Of a DNA stretch of 64,000 nt, positions 44,320-56,010 are shown one piece after another (position 1 is the stretch's first letter; the number at the start of each line of letters is the position of its first letter). Position numbers and translations under genes: made by a program. This stretch comes from Schistocerca nitens (Eukaryota; Arthropoda; Insecta; Orthoptera; Acrididae). The notes under the pieces are model-generated. The model did no database searches. It had not been told where the DNA came from and was given only the letters and a program-made list of their open reading frames with translations. The DNA is taken from the NCBI RefSeq assembly GCF_023898315.1, contig NC_064617.1:717853202-717917201 (forward strand), read 5' to 3'.

Positions 44320-44345
44320 TTAACGAGCAGTGTGGGGAGGGTGTA

Positions 44346-47033
44346 TTTAAGGACAGAGTTGGTTCTGTGATGTTTTTCATTCCATACCTGGGTCTACTCA
44401 CTTAGGTTACTGTGAATGTGAACCAGACACGACATTTTCTCCAACATTAACTGTGACCAAGTGTTGGCATTTCTTCTGCACCTCCATAAGAAGTATGCTG
44501 TGGCCACTCTCATCTTAGATGAGGACAACTATGTTCACAGGGCTGTACGCACACATTTATAGCTTTACTGCATTGAAGATACCTCTAGTGGATTTTTTTC
44601 TGCAATAGTATTTCTTTTTAATTTTGTTGTTATGCGAATTATACTTACAGATTTGAAACAATTGACACCCGTTTTTACATAGATAAAAATGTTGCTAATA
44701 GTATGATGGGGCAGGGAGGGGTTCAGTATCAGGTTACACATCTGGTGCCACATTTCCCACTTGGGCTCCTTATATTCAAGGCCATCAACTCCCCTCCCCT
44801 TGGGGAACCACTGGAAACTGATTGAGGTCACCCAAAGGAACCCTCCTCACCTCCCACCCCCCTGGAGAAATGAAATTGAAGCACCCTCTCCCCATATTCA
44901 CCTTTTATAACTGGGGAACTTGAGTGTGTGGAGTTCACTCTGGAGTTGGGTAGTATATGAAGTGGTTGTAGGCTGTGTCTATTTGTTAATAACAAGATAT
45001 GCTAAGTCACTTGATTTCTGTTTGTTAATAACAATTTTAATATTACATACTTCGAGGCCCATGCAGAGACTGTACCCAGGAAGATTTGTAAATACTCTCA
45101 TTCTTTCCCAAATTTAAGTATTTTACTCCTTTTTGTATTTTTTCATGTTTTCCACAATTTAAGCATTTTACCCAATTATGTGAGTTCTGTCTCGACATCG
45201 CATCACATTGTGTTGACGGAAAGATGCTCTCAGCGAAATACAGTGCAGCATTGGCCAATTTATTTTTCATTGCTAAGCACCTCTTCATTACTAATGTGTG
45301 TGACGTAGCAAATTCTATAATCAATGCTTTTTTACCATTTTGCATTGGAAGATACTGTTTGTGTAGCACAGCCCTACAAAATATACGGCCTAGAGAGCTC
45401 GCCAATGAAAAATATGTTGACTGCATGCTAGCCCACCCCTTGAACTCCAATGTGTGGTGTGTATAGCCACGAACAATTCCCTCCCCCCCCCCGCCCCCCC
45501 CCCCCTCCCCAACTAGGCAATGTCCAAGAAAGTTGCGTAATACGTAGTATTGTGTCTGACCAGGTTGCTAGTACAAAAGACACTGCTGCTATATCACTTA
45601 TGGCTGAGGTACCTTCTGCTCACAGTAATAATGGCGAATGGATCCCAACACATCTGTGGAAATGTCAAAGACTGGTACAGATACCTAGATTACGAGAAAC
45701 TCCCCACCATCCACTGCAATCGACACAGCCAACTGAGGTGCCTGTAGATAATGGAACTGCTATGGCTGGCACCAAAACCCTATCCACAAATGAGAGAGCT
45801 CAAAGGTCTGTCCAACACTAAGACAGACCATCTCCCCAGGAATGGTAGAGAAATTTGCAGTATTTAAACAATACGTGTAATTGTCTCAAACGTGACCAAC
45901 ATGGTGGCTGGCACGAAGGCACATCTCACCATAGCAAGCCAGTCATGACTTGCTGACAAATGTTCTTCATCGGAAATCTGTGGACGCCTTTGCAGATAAG
46001 CCTTGCTAACAGCTAAATGCAAAGCACTGCCCTCACCATCTACCCTTTCTCTCTGGACTAATCAGAATGAAGCTTTCAAAATTAATTATTATGCCAGAGC
46101 TTCCAGGTAGAATGAACACATGTAACATGATATTAACTATTGAATAATACATAATTATTAGATAGTATGTGTCATTGCTAGAAGACTCGTAAAAAATTCG
46201 ATTAGGTGAGCCACCAATCCTTTTGTGACCATCTCACGGGGACCGTTAGTCTGGAGTTCCCTTCAAATGCGGGCAGGACTGTGCAACTGCTATATTCACC
46301 ATGTTAAGCATACTGGACATATTGGGAAAAATTTAGCGAAAAAATACGATCGTGCAAGAACACTGACTGGGGATCGCCAGGGCTCCCAGGCAGAATAAAA
46401 AGACATGTAAGTTGTAACTTTAGTGTGCAGTCTCACTAGAAGACTTGTAAATAGAAACGGTATATTTATATGTGTCCCTGCCACCCGAATGAGACTGATC
46501 AGCGGTCAAAATGCAATAAATAAATAAATAAACGATTTCTGCTTACCAAGTTGTCGACTCAACAAAGGTCACATCAACTCTGCTGCTGTAATATGAGATG
46601 GAGTTGTAGAGAGCTGGAACATCCACGAGTCGTTTGTCAATAACCCTCCATAAAATATGTGAGAAATTGATGCGTGTATCGGTCAGCACTGCTGATGCCA
46701 CCACAGCAGCAGCCGACCCCGAGCAAAGGAGTGTGAATCAAGCCGTGGTTATTCTGCCCAGATTTCGGCTACCCAACACCTCTCCACATACTCGTGGGCG
46801 ACCATTAGCCTAGTGGTGTACCAACATCTCACTGGCTTCAAGCAATTGCTGGAAATCATCCTATGCAAACTGATAAAGCGGGCGGGGTCCAGAATTCCCT
46901 CCAGTGGCTTGCAATATGAACAACTTCTTTTGTCAGATAATTCACATTGCATATTAAGACGACCTCGAAATAGAAGCGTCGATGCACATAGGTAGCGGGC
47001 TCTTCAAATGCAATTTGATGTTGACCATAAGTC
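44346..47033. other. Unassigned stretch
   Basis: Contains a C-rich tract at 45480-45512 and several frames of 60-135 codons, none recognisable. The largest, 45043-45450 on the - strand, has Cys pairs (CLNCG) but no family match I can defend. Possibly old, unclassified repeats. Confidence 0.4.
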
Positions 47034-49633
47034 ATCATCATTGTTCTGCCAAAAGGCAGGTTTTCACATGGTAGCTCTCCAGGCTGTCCGGTCTTCTGCC
47101 ATACTCTTCAGGTCTGCATAATTTCCTCTTCCGTTTACATCGTCTATCATCTTGTATCTCCTTCTTCCTCTCAGTCTTCTCCCACAAACCAATCCTTCCA
47201 AAGCATCTGCTAGCAAGCACTCCCTTCTCAGTGAATGTCCCAACCAGTTCTTTTTCCTTTCTCTTACAACCTTCAGCAGACATCTTCTCTCACCAACCCT
47301 TTCCAATACTCTTTCATTACGCACTCTTTCCATCCAGCTTATTCTCTCCTTTCTCCTCCACATCCACATCTCAAATGCTTCTAACCTTTTTTTCATCCTG
47401 TCGTCCCAGCGTCCATGTTTCTGCCCTATATAGTGCCACACTCCAGACAAAACATTTGCCAAACCTTTTCCTTAGACTTTTATCTAATTTGCCTCATAAG
47501 AGTCTCCTCTTTTTGTTAAATGCCTCCTTCGCTATGGCAATTCGAGTTTTTACCTCCTGGTGACATCTCAAGTCTTCAGTTATTGTGCTTACAAGATATT
47601 TAAATGCACTTACTTGGCTAATGGTAGAGTGTCCTATTTTAATATTGGACAGTCTGTGTCTTGTACTGATGACCATACTCTTTGTTTTTGCTGTGTTTAT
47701 TTGCATCCCATTTTCCACACAAGCTTCATTCTGATCTTTCAGCATGTTATTCACTATCCGCTCACTTTCTCCCACTAATACCATTCTATTCTCTTTCCAC
47801 CAATACATATTGCTCTTTTCCCATCTAAGCCTTTCGCAATAATCTCCTCCAGGTATGCGTTAAACAACATTGGGGAAAGGCAACAACCTTGTCTAACACC
47901 TTGTCCAATGCTGCTTTCTTCTGATATTTCATTTCCAATCCTTATCCTTACTTTCTGGTGTAAATATAGATTCTGTATCAGTCGTCTCTCTTTCCAATCC
48001 ACTCTTTTCCTCTTCAAAATATCCATCAGCTTGCTCCACTGAACTCAGTCAAAAGCATTTTCTAAATCTATAAAAACAGCAAAGATTTCTCTACCTTTTT
48101 CCTTGTATCTTTCCTCTATAGCTCTGAACAGGCCAATACCATCTCTTGTTCCTTCTCTTCTAAATCCAAACCGCTCCTCTGCAGCCCCTCTATCCAGCTT
48201 GCCATATAGCCTTCTATTCAACACTCTCAGCAAGACTTGAGCTGCATGAGAAATTAGACTGATGGTCTTATGCTCTTCACATTTTTTAGTGTTTCTCTTT
48301 TTCTCTATTGGTGTCATAACTGTTGCAAGGAAGTAGACTATTTCTTTTCTTGCCTTGTTTCCCAGACTCTTCAACAGTTCTGCTGGCAAATAATCAATCC
48401 CACATGCCTTCCTATTCTTCGTCTCCTTCAGCGCCTTTTCTACTTCTGCTTCCAAGATGGTGAATCCCTTTCCATCTTCTGGCACATATTGCTCCTCTTC
48501 AACCTTAATTTAGCTATGTATTTCATCTCCCTTATACAGACATTCCATATATTCTTTCCATCTGTTCAAAACCTCCTGTGGTTCTTCTGCTAGAGTACCA
48601 TCCGCTCTTTCTATTTCCATGTTATTCCTCTTTCTTTTAAGTTCAAAAACTCTTTCACTAGCCAGTCTATACATCATTCCATACTTTCCCTCTTCCTCCC
48701 TTTTCTCTATTTCGTCGCATTTCTGTTTCATCCATTTTTCCCTTGCTTCTTCAATTTCTCTTCTTAATTCATTATTCAGTTTCCTGTACCTCTTTTTGCT
48801 TTCTTCAGTTTCTACATTTTTCCACTTTCTCTGCTCTTCCATCTTTTTCAACATGTTTTCTGTTATCCATTCTTTCCTGGTACTTTGGGATACTCTAATT
48901 CCTATTACTTCTTTGGCAGAGTCCATGAGTTCTTCCCTCATTTTTATCCATTTGTCATTAACACTTTCATCAACACTACCTCTTTCCCATTTTCAATAAA
49001 TCTGTTTTCCAAATCTGATGCCTTTCCTACCACTTTGAGTCTTTCTATGTTTAGTCTTTCATTTGCTTTACCTCTCCAGACTTTTTTTCACCTTCACTTG
49101 TATTTCTCCCACTACTAGGTTGTGGTCTGAATTTATATCCGCTCCTGGATAAGCTTTGGCATTCTTCAAACAGTTTCTAAACCTTTTTTGTATCAGGATG
49201 TAGTCCAACTGATATATTTCCCTATTCAAATTTGATATCCATGTGTATCGATCTTTTTGTGGTGTTGAAATAAAATGTTACCCACTGCTAATGTATTTTC
49301 TTTACAGAAACTAATTAGTCGTTCACCTCTGTCATTTCTTATTCCTAAACCAAATTTTCCTACTATATCTTCAAAAATGTTCAAATGTCTCTGAGCACTA
49401 TGGGACTCAACTTCTGAGGTCATTAGTCCCCTAGAACTTAGAACTAGTTAAACCTAACTAACCTAAGGACATCACAAACATACATGCCCGAGGCAGGATT
49501 CGAACCTGCGACCGTAGCGATCTTGCGGTTCCAGACTGCAGCGTCTTTAACCGCACGGCCACTTCGGCCGGCTACTATATCTTCATCTCTTCCTTCACCC
49601 ACCACTGAATTCCAGTCCTCCATGATGAAAACA
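47034..49633 (-). mobile_element. Second RTE-like LINE family, decayed
   Basis: On the - strand, an endonuclease piece GKFGLGIRNDRGERLISFCK (about 49360) and INSDHNLVV-type end (about 49120) lead into a coiled linker rich in Lys/Glu (48941-48510). RT follows with KETKNRKACGIDYLPAELLK, AVFIDLENAFD (48485-48045) and IGQGVRQGCCLSPMLFNAYL (48026-47775). The catalytic FADD is garbled where MVLVGESERIVNN begins (47780). The C-terminal block is EAFEMWMWRRKERISWMERV..VRNERVL (47462-47064), with a tail of ATG repeats (catcatcat on +, 47033). It is related to, but clearly distinct from, copies A-E. A SINE sits in the endonuclease part. Confidence 0.85.
49374..49572 (-). mobile_element. tRNA-derived SINE, copy 3, within the LINE endonuclease
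   Basis: 199 bases with a perfect 13-base duplication tactatatcttca (49361-49373, 49573-49585). On the - strand: GCCGGCCGAAGTGGCCGTGC, A-box-like TGGCCGTGCGG, B box GGTTCGAATCC, body and tail GAGACATTTGAACATTTTT. Same subfamily as copy 1. Confidence 0.93.
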
Positions 49634-50990
49634 GGATGACAGTGCTACGTTAAGGCGGTGTCCACTGACCATAAAAAAGTTCTGAAATTATTTTTATTAC
49701 ACGCCACGTGTGTGTTGTTGAATGTGTCTGTGAATTGCTGGATTTACCCATAGAGTCTCATTAACAAAAACGTATTATCTAGGAGCAAAACACCCCTACA
49801 TTTACTCGATACAATAAAATTATCAGGTGTAAAGTGGTGGACGTTAAGATTTTACCACGAATCCACTTCTCTCCTGGTTCTCGTATATCGTTAGAGCTCC
49901 GACAATGCCCTGCGGACGACACTGTCATCGATGAAGCATAAATCAGCTAATATCGGAGTCAAGTTCAGAGCCTGATGCTGCTAAGAGGACGAGTCAGTGG
50001 TTTGGATATTACTGAACTACTTTTTTCTAGCAAGGTGGTGAATGTGACACCTGATTTGTAAAACGCCCATAATCCTTGCATGTGAAGTTGTCTTCTTACT
50101 GCTGGTAATTTGTTTACGGGCCATACGTTTAAGACAGGATGCATAATAATTGTATCCCACATCTTTTAATCTAATGTAGTATGGGTCTCAGACTGAAAAG
50201 CAAGTCTAAAAATGTGGTTTTATAATGTTGCTGACCATAATTTGTAGCAGTGAATCTTTTGTCGCTTGAGGAAATGCTTGCTGTAACACATCCCCTACTA
50301 AGGACAAGGCTTGTTTCAAAATGAATAACATAATGTTGGACTTATTACCAGTACACTCAATCAAAACCGCTCCTTTTTGTAAACACACTATTGAGAAACC
50401 GGCATTGACAGCCAATGTAAGATGAGAGAAATTAGGACTCGTACAGATGACGCTTCTCTCTTTCTTTATCTCCGTCTTTGTAAGTTGTACATGGTATCAT
50501 ATAGAATGTGTGTGAGTGTGTGTTTTCTGAAAAAAAATGGAGAGGCGTCATGATCGCGTGATCCTCATTAGCGATCTAGAGTTCAGACAAACGTTTTAAA
50601 AAACACGACTGCAAAAGATCTCCAAAGGCTACGATTCTGCCAGGCATAGCTGTGAGTGCATAATAAAGCATGTTTCTCAGACTTGATTCTATAGGAAGTA
50701 ACGAGGCAGACAAAAATTCCACCATTAGGTTGCCTACAAAACTTTTTTTTTTAAGTAGAATATCGAGGTATGGTATTCACGTATTGTATTGTGCCATTAC
50801 CGAATAATCTCTTAAAACTACAATCCTCCACAACACGTACACGTCTTGCTAAAAATGTAACACTTACGTATTTTAATTTTAGGAGTCATAAGAGTAAACA
50901 GACGTCATGATCGCATGATCAACATTTTTAGCTCATTTTATTTCCCCAGTTGACAAACTGCAGAACACACACGAATATTTTAATCGCTAA
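49634..50990. other. Unassigned stretch
   Basis: No recognisable gene. A short phrase gtcatgatcgc.tgatc occurs twice (50548, 50907), which may hint at an old repeat. Confidence 0.4.
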
Positions 50991-51003
50991 TGGTCTAAGT
51001 CTG

Positions 51004-51220
51004 GCCCGCATCTCGTGGTCGTGCGGTAGCATTCTCGCTTCCTACGCCCGGGTTCCCGGGTTCGATTCCCGGCGGGGTCAGGGATTTTCTTTGCCTCGTG
51101 ATGGCTGGGTGTTGTGTGCTGTCCTTAGGTTAGTTAGGTTTAAGTAGTTCTAAGTTCTAGGGGACTTATGACCACAGCAGTTGAGTCCCATAGTGCTCAG
51201 AGCCATTTGAACCATTTTTT
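51004..51220 (+). mobile_element. tRNA-derived SINE, copy 4, + orientation
   Basis: 217 bases between 13-base duplications tggtctaagtctg (50991-51003, 51221-51233). The head resembles a tRNA (CTCGTGGTCGTGCGGTAGC as A box region, GGTTCGATTCCCGG as B box), followed by the same body as the other copies (ttaggttagttaggtttaag) and a tail GAACCATTTTTT. The head differs from copies 1-3 between the boxes, so it is a second subfamily with a shared body. Confidence 0.93.
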
Positions 51221-51368
51221 TGGTCTAAGTCTGCTTTGACAAACATTGCCTCAGCAAGGCATAACTCGTTCTATATCATAACGAGCTAGACAGCCAGAAC
51301 TCATCTTTACATTATCAGAATTTCCGTCACTGGTTTTTTCGATATTATTAACTAAAAAAAATTAAATT

Positions 51369-51660
51369 CCGCTAGAACAGGCCATAAAGGCCAACGGTAC
51401 CGAACGGCCGCCGTCACTGTATGGAGGGGCATGTGGTCAGCACACCGCTCTCCCGGCCATATGTCAGTTTACGATAACTGGCGCAGCTACTTGTCAATCA
51501 AGTAGCTCCCCAGTTTGCCTCAAAATGGGTGAGTGAACCCCGCTTAACGACAGCGCTCGGTAGACCGGATGGTCACCCATCCAAGTGCTAGCCCAGCCGA
51601 ACAGCGCTTAAGTACGCTGATCTGACGGGGACCAGTGTTACCACTGCAGCAAGGACACAC
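51369..51660 (-). mobile_element. 5S rRNA-derived SINE
   Basis: On the - strand the head reads GGTAACACTGGTCCCCGTCA, GATCAGCGTACTTAAGCGCT, GTTCGGCTGGGCTAGCACTT, GGATGGGTGACCATCCGG. It follows eukaryotic 5S rRNA from the ..GATCACCGAA.TTAAGCAGCG.. box A region through ..AGTACTTGGATGGGTGACCGC.. box C. The remaining 170 bases are unrelated to 5S. This is the design of SINE3-type elements. Too diverged and too short to be a functional 5S gene. Confidence 0.85.
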
Positions 51661-51984
51661 TAGCAAAAACATCTGAGGTAGGTTGTGCGTTTGACAGCTC
51701 TAATAAGTGCAAGTAACAAACATGCTTTCCAGTCTTCATCCTGTAGCTTGTATCTGATGCCAGTTACTTGGTTGACTATACGATGAAATGAACAAACAGC
51801 CACAGCTTCCTACATTACCAAAAATTCCTTACAACAGCATCACTGGTAATACATATGCACACAACATTGATTTCCTTATGACGAACAGACAATCATCTAG
51901 CACAACGACATAGCATTCTACCAAGAGTTAGTCTATAATACAACAGTAGGGGGGCAACAGGGGCACCAAGACATGTTGCATTGT

Positions 51985-52560
51985 TGCCAAATTTATTCAA
52001 GATGGCGGAGAAGACGTCATCCAAGATGGCGGCATGTAGACTTGGCAACAGTGCACGACGTCATCCAAGATGGCGGATTTTGGCGGGAAAATAGGCCAAT
52101 TGTGCTACGTCCACTAACCTAACCTTCAGAAAAAATGGCAGGAATTTTGAATTTTGGCGGGAAAATAGTCCAGTTGTGCTACATCCACTAACTTAAGACT
52201 CCAGAAGAAAAAATGGCGGGAAGTTTGAATTCCAACAGGATAATGCATGCAAAGACTGTACTTGTCTTTATTATTACTATTGATTATCATTCATTAACAT
52301 TCATTATCATTTATTATTATTTATTATTATTGACCTGCCTCCACTAGAAATTCCCTCCAAATTCAAATTCCAACACGATAATGGCTGCAAAATCTAACTT
52401 TTGTTTATTATTCATTATCATTTATTAACATTCATTGTCATTCATTATCATTTATTATCATTCATTATTATAGGCCTACCTCCACTAGAAAACTGCGCCA
52501 AATTCAAATTCTAACATGATATTCTCTCGAAAAATGTACTTCTATGTATTATTATCATTT
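51985..52560 (+). repeat. ATGGCGG / ATTATC module, copy 1
   Basis: Repeated phrases: caagatggcgg three times, aattttgaattttggcggga, then (ATT)/(ATC)-rich runs separated by cctccactagaaattccc. A unit of about 190 bases (ccaacaggataatgcatgc..) occurs two to three times. Also present at 58530-58930 in the same orientation and at 60280-60625 inverted. Confidence 0.8.
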
Positions 52561-55500
52561 ATTATTTATTCAAGATGTCAGATTTGCTCGGTGAGGAAGC
52601 CATTCTCCTTACATCCATAACGAAAATCTATCACAAGTTCAAATCCCCAACACCATAATTGATCACATGTACAAGCTTTCTCCGTCACTTATCTTTTTTT
52701 TCACTGGTAGCCTATCATAATCGCGCCAAATAATAAACTGCACTTATATTAACGTAATTCACGTGCTTTGATTTTGCAGGGGGGAAGGGACTGAAGACTT
52801 TATTTCAAGCAGTACGGTCATCACTTGTTCTCCAACACAGTCTGCACACACATCCTTGATATCACAGTGCAGTCACCACGACATCCGCACTCCAAATGAA
52901 TTAGTTCAAATCCTCGCCGCCCCGTGGCCAGTGCGCGGAGACACTGCCTACACCTGTCACGTGAGGCGGCCTGTCACTAGCGCGGGGTGCGAGCCCAGCG
53001 ATCGTTCACACGTCGTAAACATGATTTCGCTGGACACGCTGGAACTTGTTGAGTTTGATGCACAGCGGCCCCTTGTCCGCTCAGCACATGCATTTGTCGC
53101 CTCCACACGTTTCCCGCCAAAATTGCCTGCCTCAGAACTGAATCGCACAACGATCGGCAGTTTCCCTGCAACACTTTCGGCACCACATTCAAACCTGTCG
53201 ATGCCGACCTCACACAGCCGTTCGCCACGTGTCCCCTGTGCGAGCAAGAACGCAGTGCTACACTTTTGGCGGCAAAGTTTGCTTGACAGTGGAATCTGTC
53301 TTAACTATATAACAGCACCTTTGGACCGCACTAGAACGCCCGCTAATTGACTTGCTCTCGCACGCACGTGTAATAACTGTACAATCGCTGCGCTGCCGCC
53401 CCGCTTACATCAGGCACCCTCCACACAAGCGACAGACATAGCCTTCTGTAAATACATGGAAAATGACTCTTTATTTCAGACATTACGGTCATGCAGGTGT
53501 GCCCCAACTTACTTCTCCATGCTCACACAGCGAAACTTCAGAGCACAGCTGACTTACGCGCGGCCGGCTTATCCCGCTCCCTGGCCCGCTGACGTCAAGC
53601 ACAGCCCCACAGCTAGCGCGCCTGGTAGGCGGTGGCGAGCGGCGCCTGATGGTCCCGCCACAAACGGTCGGCCGCGCCTGCGAGCACTTAATGCCGGACA
53701 CGATGGAACCTGTCGACCGCGTGCCGTACAAAGGATACGTTTGGCACCAGAGTTTGACCGACAGTGGAATCCACCATGACCATATAACAGCGCATTTGCT
53801 CGTCGCGAGAACAGTCACTAATTCACTCTCACACCCCCAGCTATATTAAATAATTGAATTTACAATTTCATATACGTATACAAACGTGTTCAACTCCCTA
53901 ATTTCAACTACTTTTCGAGGACCAGAACGCCACCTCCTCCTCCTAGGAACCAGCGCCAAGTTTGAAATCTGCCAGTAAACAAAGCTCACTTGCGCTCCCG
54001 CCACCAGGCTAAGAAAATTGTTTCAAACTAAGCGAACAGCACTCAACCTCTTCCTACACGTTTCTGGTTAACCGACTCACCCTCCACTAGGTCCACGGAC
54101 CGAGGAACGAATTTACTTTATTTAGGAATGGAGTATATATATCACACCGACATGTCCCACATCATACAGACCTGCAAAACACTCCTACATAACTCATTTA
54201 TAATGTTCTAGACACACGCTTGCTAATTGTAAACAGTAAAAAATAACTCATAGCACAGCCTACAGACATGCGAACCGCTCGTAAATAATGAAAAACATTT
54301 ACCTCCAAATAGCCAAACAACTGCTAATTTTCGCAAATAATTTCAGTGCTTAGGCTGATGGAAGGAAGAACGAGTGTACTTTATTTATTTGCTACATATC
54401 TTTAACAAACTTATACTTCTTGTAGGTTTCGATATGTAAGGCTGACATAAGGCAGTTTCTGAACTCCAGTAGTTCACTACACTTGGCAACACAACCACAC
54501 CCATCAAGATATTCATTCCATTCCAGACCTGTAACTCCTCTACAGATAAATTTGTCCAGTTATTTGTCTACTCACTCACATTCTGACCAGATTGCCGTTA
54601 TTGCGCAAAAACAGCTCACACTGCGCTGTGCTGCTCGGGGAAGTAAGGAATTGCTGCACTCTATTTATTTGGAGCCCTTTTATTTAGTCGTGGAGTATAT
54701 TTGTCACAAAACTCCCGTACTGATCCGACTGTGGTCATCTGACACAGGCCACAAACACGTAAACAACTCCTAATTTCACCACACAATAGCAAACAGCTCT
54801 TAAATAATGCAGTACACAGTATCAGCAGGCGAGCTCTGTACTCTTAAACTCTCCAAATAAAGCACCGCACAGTGCACAGACATGCTCGCAAAATAGTGCA
54901 ACAGACGCGCCCAAACACCACCAGCTGCCAAACTGACCAAAAGTCTCTGCTCGGCCTCCCCCCAAACATGACCTCAACAAATTCGCATTCGCACCTATCA
55001 CTGGAGAAATTGATATCGCCTATGCGCCATAGATTATGCTCCAAGGCAGGCCGCGCGCGCGTGCGGTCGGCGGGGAAGGGGATTCCAGAGTCTCCAGCCA
55101 AGTTCTTCTGAGCGCTCGTGACAGCCGACACTTGTGAAAGCTGCATTGTTCTTCTCATGTATACCGCCGGCATCTCAGGTCTGGACCTGCCTTCACGTCT
55201 ATTCTCAGAATAGCTCATAGCTCATTGACACACTCGATTAACGCGGCCGGGAAAACATTTACTACTCGCATGCAACCGAGATGGTGACGGAAAAACCAAA
55301 TCACTCTCATCTGCACTGCAGGCGCGTGTAATCATTGAGAACACTATTTATTTTTTTCGAACAACTTCTTTAACCATACAGTGTATCTATCACACTATCA
55401 CAAAACGCCAATCCCAGATGTGCCCTGGACCATGTTGCACAACCCACAGACACGCACCCAATCATAATTTCAGTACGCACCATAGCAAACTGCTACTAAA

Positions 55501-56010
55501 TAATACATCACACAGATGTGTAGATACGCTTAGCACTAGTAAACTATCCTAATAACGCATAGCAGAGCCTGCAGATCCGCTTGCGAAATAACTCAGCAGA
55601 CGTGCGCAGGTACCCCCACTCTGCACCCTGCCCACTGGATCGTGAAGTCACCCATCCGTCTGATTTCAGACCTCACACAGCCCCTGCTCGGCTTCCGCAA
55701 GCGTGAGTTGGCGTGGTCAACGTGCTCGTCAGTGGTCAAAGCACACACATACGTCCGTCCAGGACCGCGATCCCGAGCCGTGACCACCAAACACGGGTGA
55801 AAGTCAACTTTATATCAACGTAGCATAATTCCAAAGCGCAGCCTCCATACGCTAGACACATCATAGCAGCACATGTCTTTACCTCCTATGACACTGTTAG
55901 CACACTGCACATTGCTCCTTACAAGACATTAAACAGCCCTTTAACTAAACATAACTACACATCCCTGCTCTCGCCTCGTCGCGTGACCAGCCATCAAAAC
56001 CTTCTCTATA
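52561..56010 (-). repeat. Diverged tandem array with recurring AATAAA on the - strand
   Basis: Several diverged copies of related units. On + they begin with tttatt (52799, 53470, 54117, 54380, 54664, 55347), i.e. AATAAA on -, usually followed on - by GT-rich sequence. Neighbouring units share phrases: gacagtggaatc (53287, 53761), tacggtcat (52815, 53484), and atagcaaac.gct..taaataat.ca with agc..agcctacagac (54270, 54790-54870, 55490-55580). Spacing is about 650-680 bases, with two short units. Composition is richer in C and CpG than the flanks. Frames on the - strand (52957-53247, 53489-53818, 54844-55218) have no recognisable domains and are not conserved between units, so I do not call genes. 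Confidence 0.55.

Larger units (their letters stand above)
40287..44345 (-). mobile_element. CR1-type LINE with esterase-like ORF1, interrupted by an RTE-like LINE
   Basis: Nearly complete on the - strand. ORF1 remnant at 44319-44020, endonuclease at 43858 to about 43030, linker 42941-42465, RT 42525-41633, C-terminus to about 41412. Then, beyond a nested RTE-like LINE (40625-41411), the 3' UTR and a tail reading atctacatctac at 40292. The sequence on the right of the nested copy (gataattcaaaacgagctgc) continues the family's thumb/C-terminal coding region, and the left side holds its last part. Separate frames imply several shifts, but long stretches remain open. Confidence 0.88.

Noticed and set aside
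45043-45450. 135-codon - strand frame with a Cys pair
   Set aside because: Looks like possible coding sequence but I could not match it to a host gene or an element, and it lacks clear exon boundaries.
51004-51090. Possible tRNA gene
   Set aside because: It has A- and B-box-like sequence but continues into the SINE body, is flanked by a target duplication and does not fold convincingly as a full cloverleaf.
51530-51650. Possible 5S rRNA gene
   Set aside because: Only parts of the 5S sequence are kept, with many differences, and it is joined to an unrelated tail as in a SINE.
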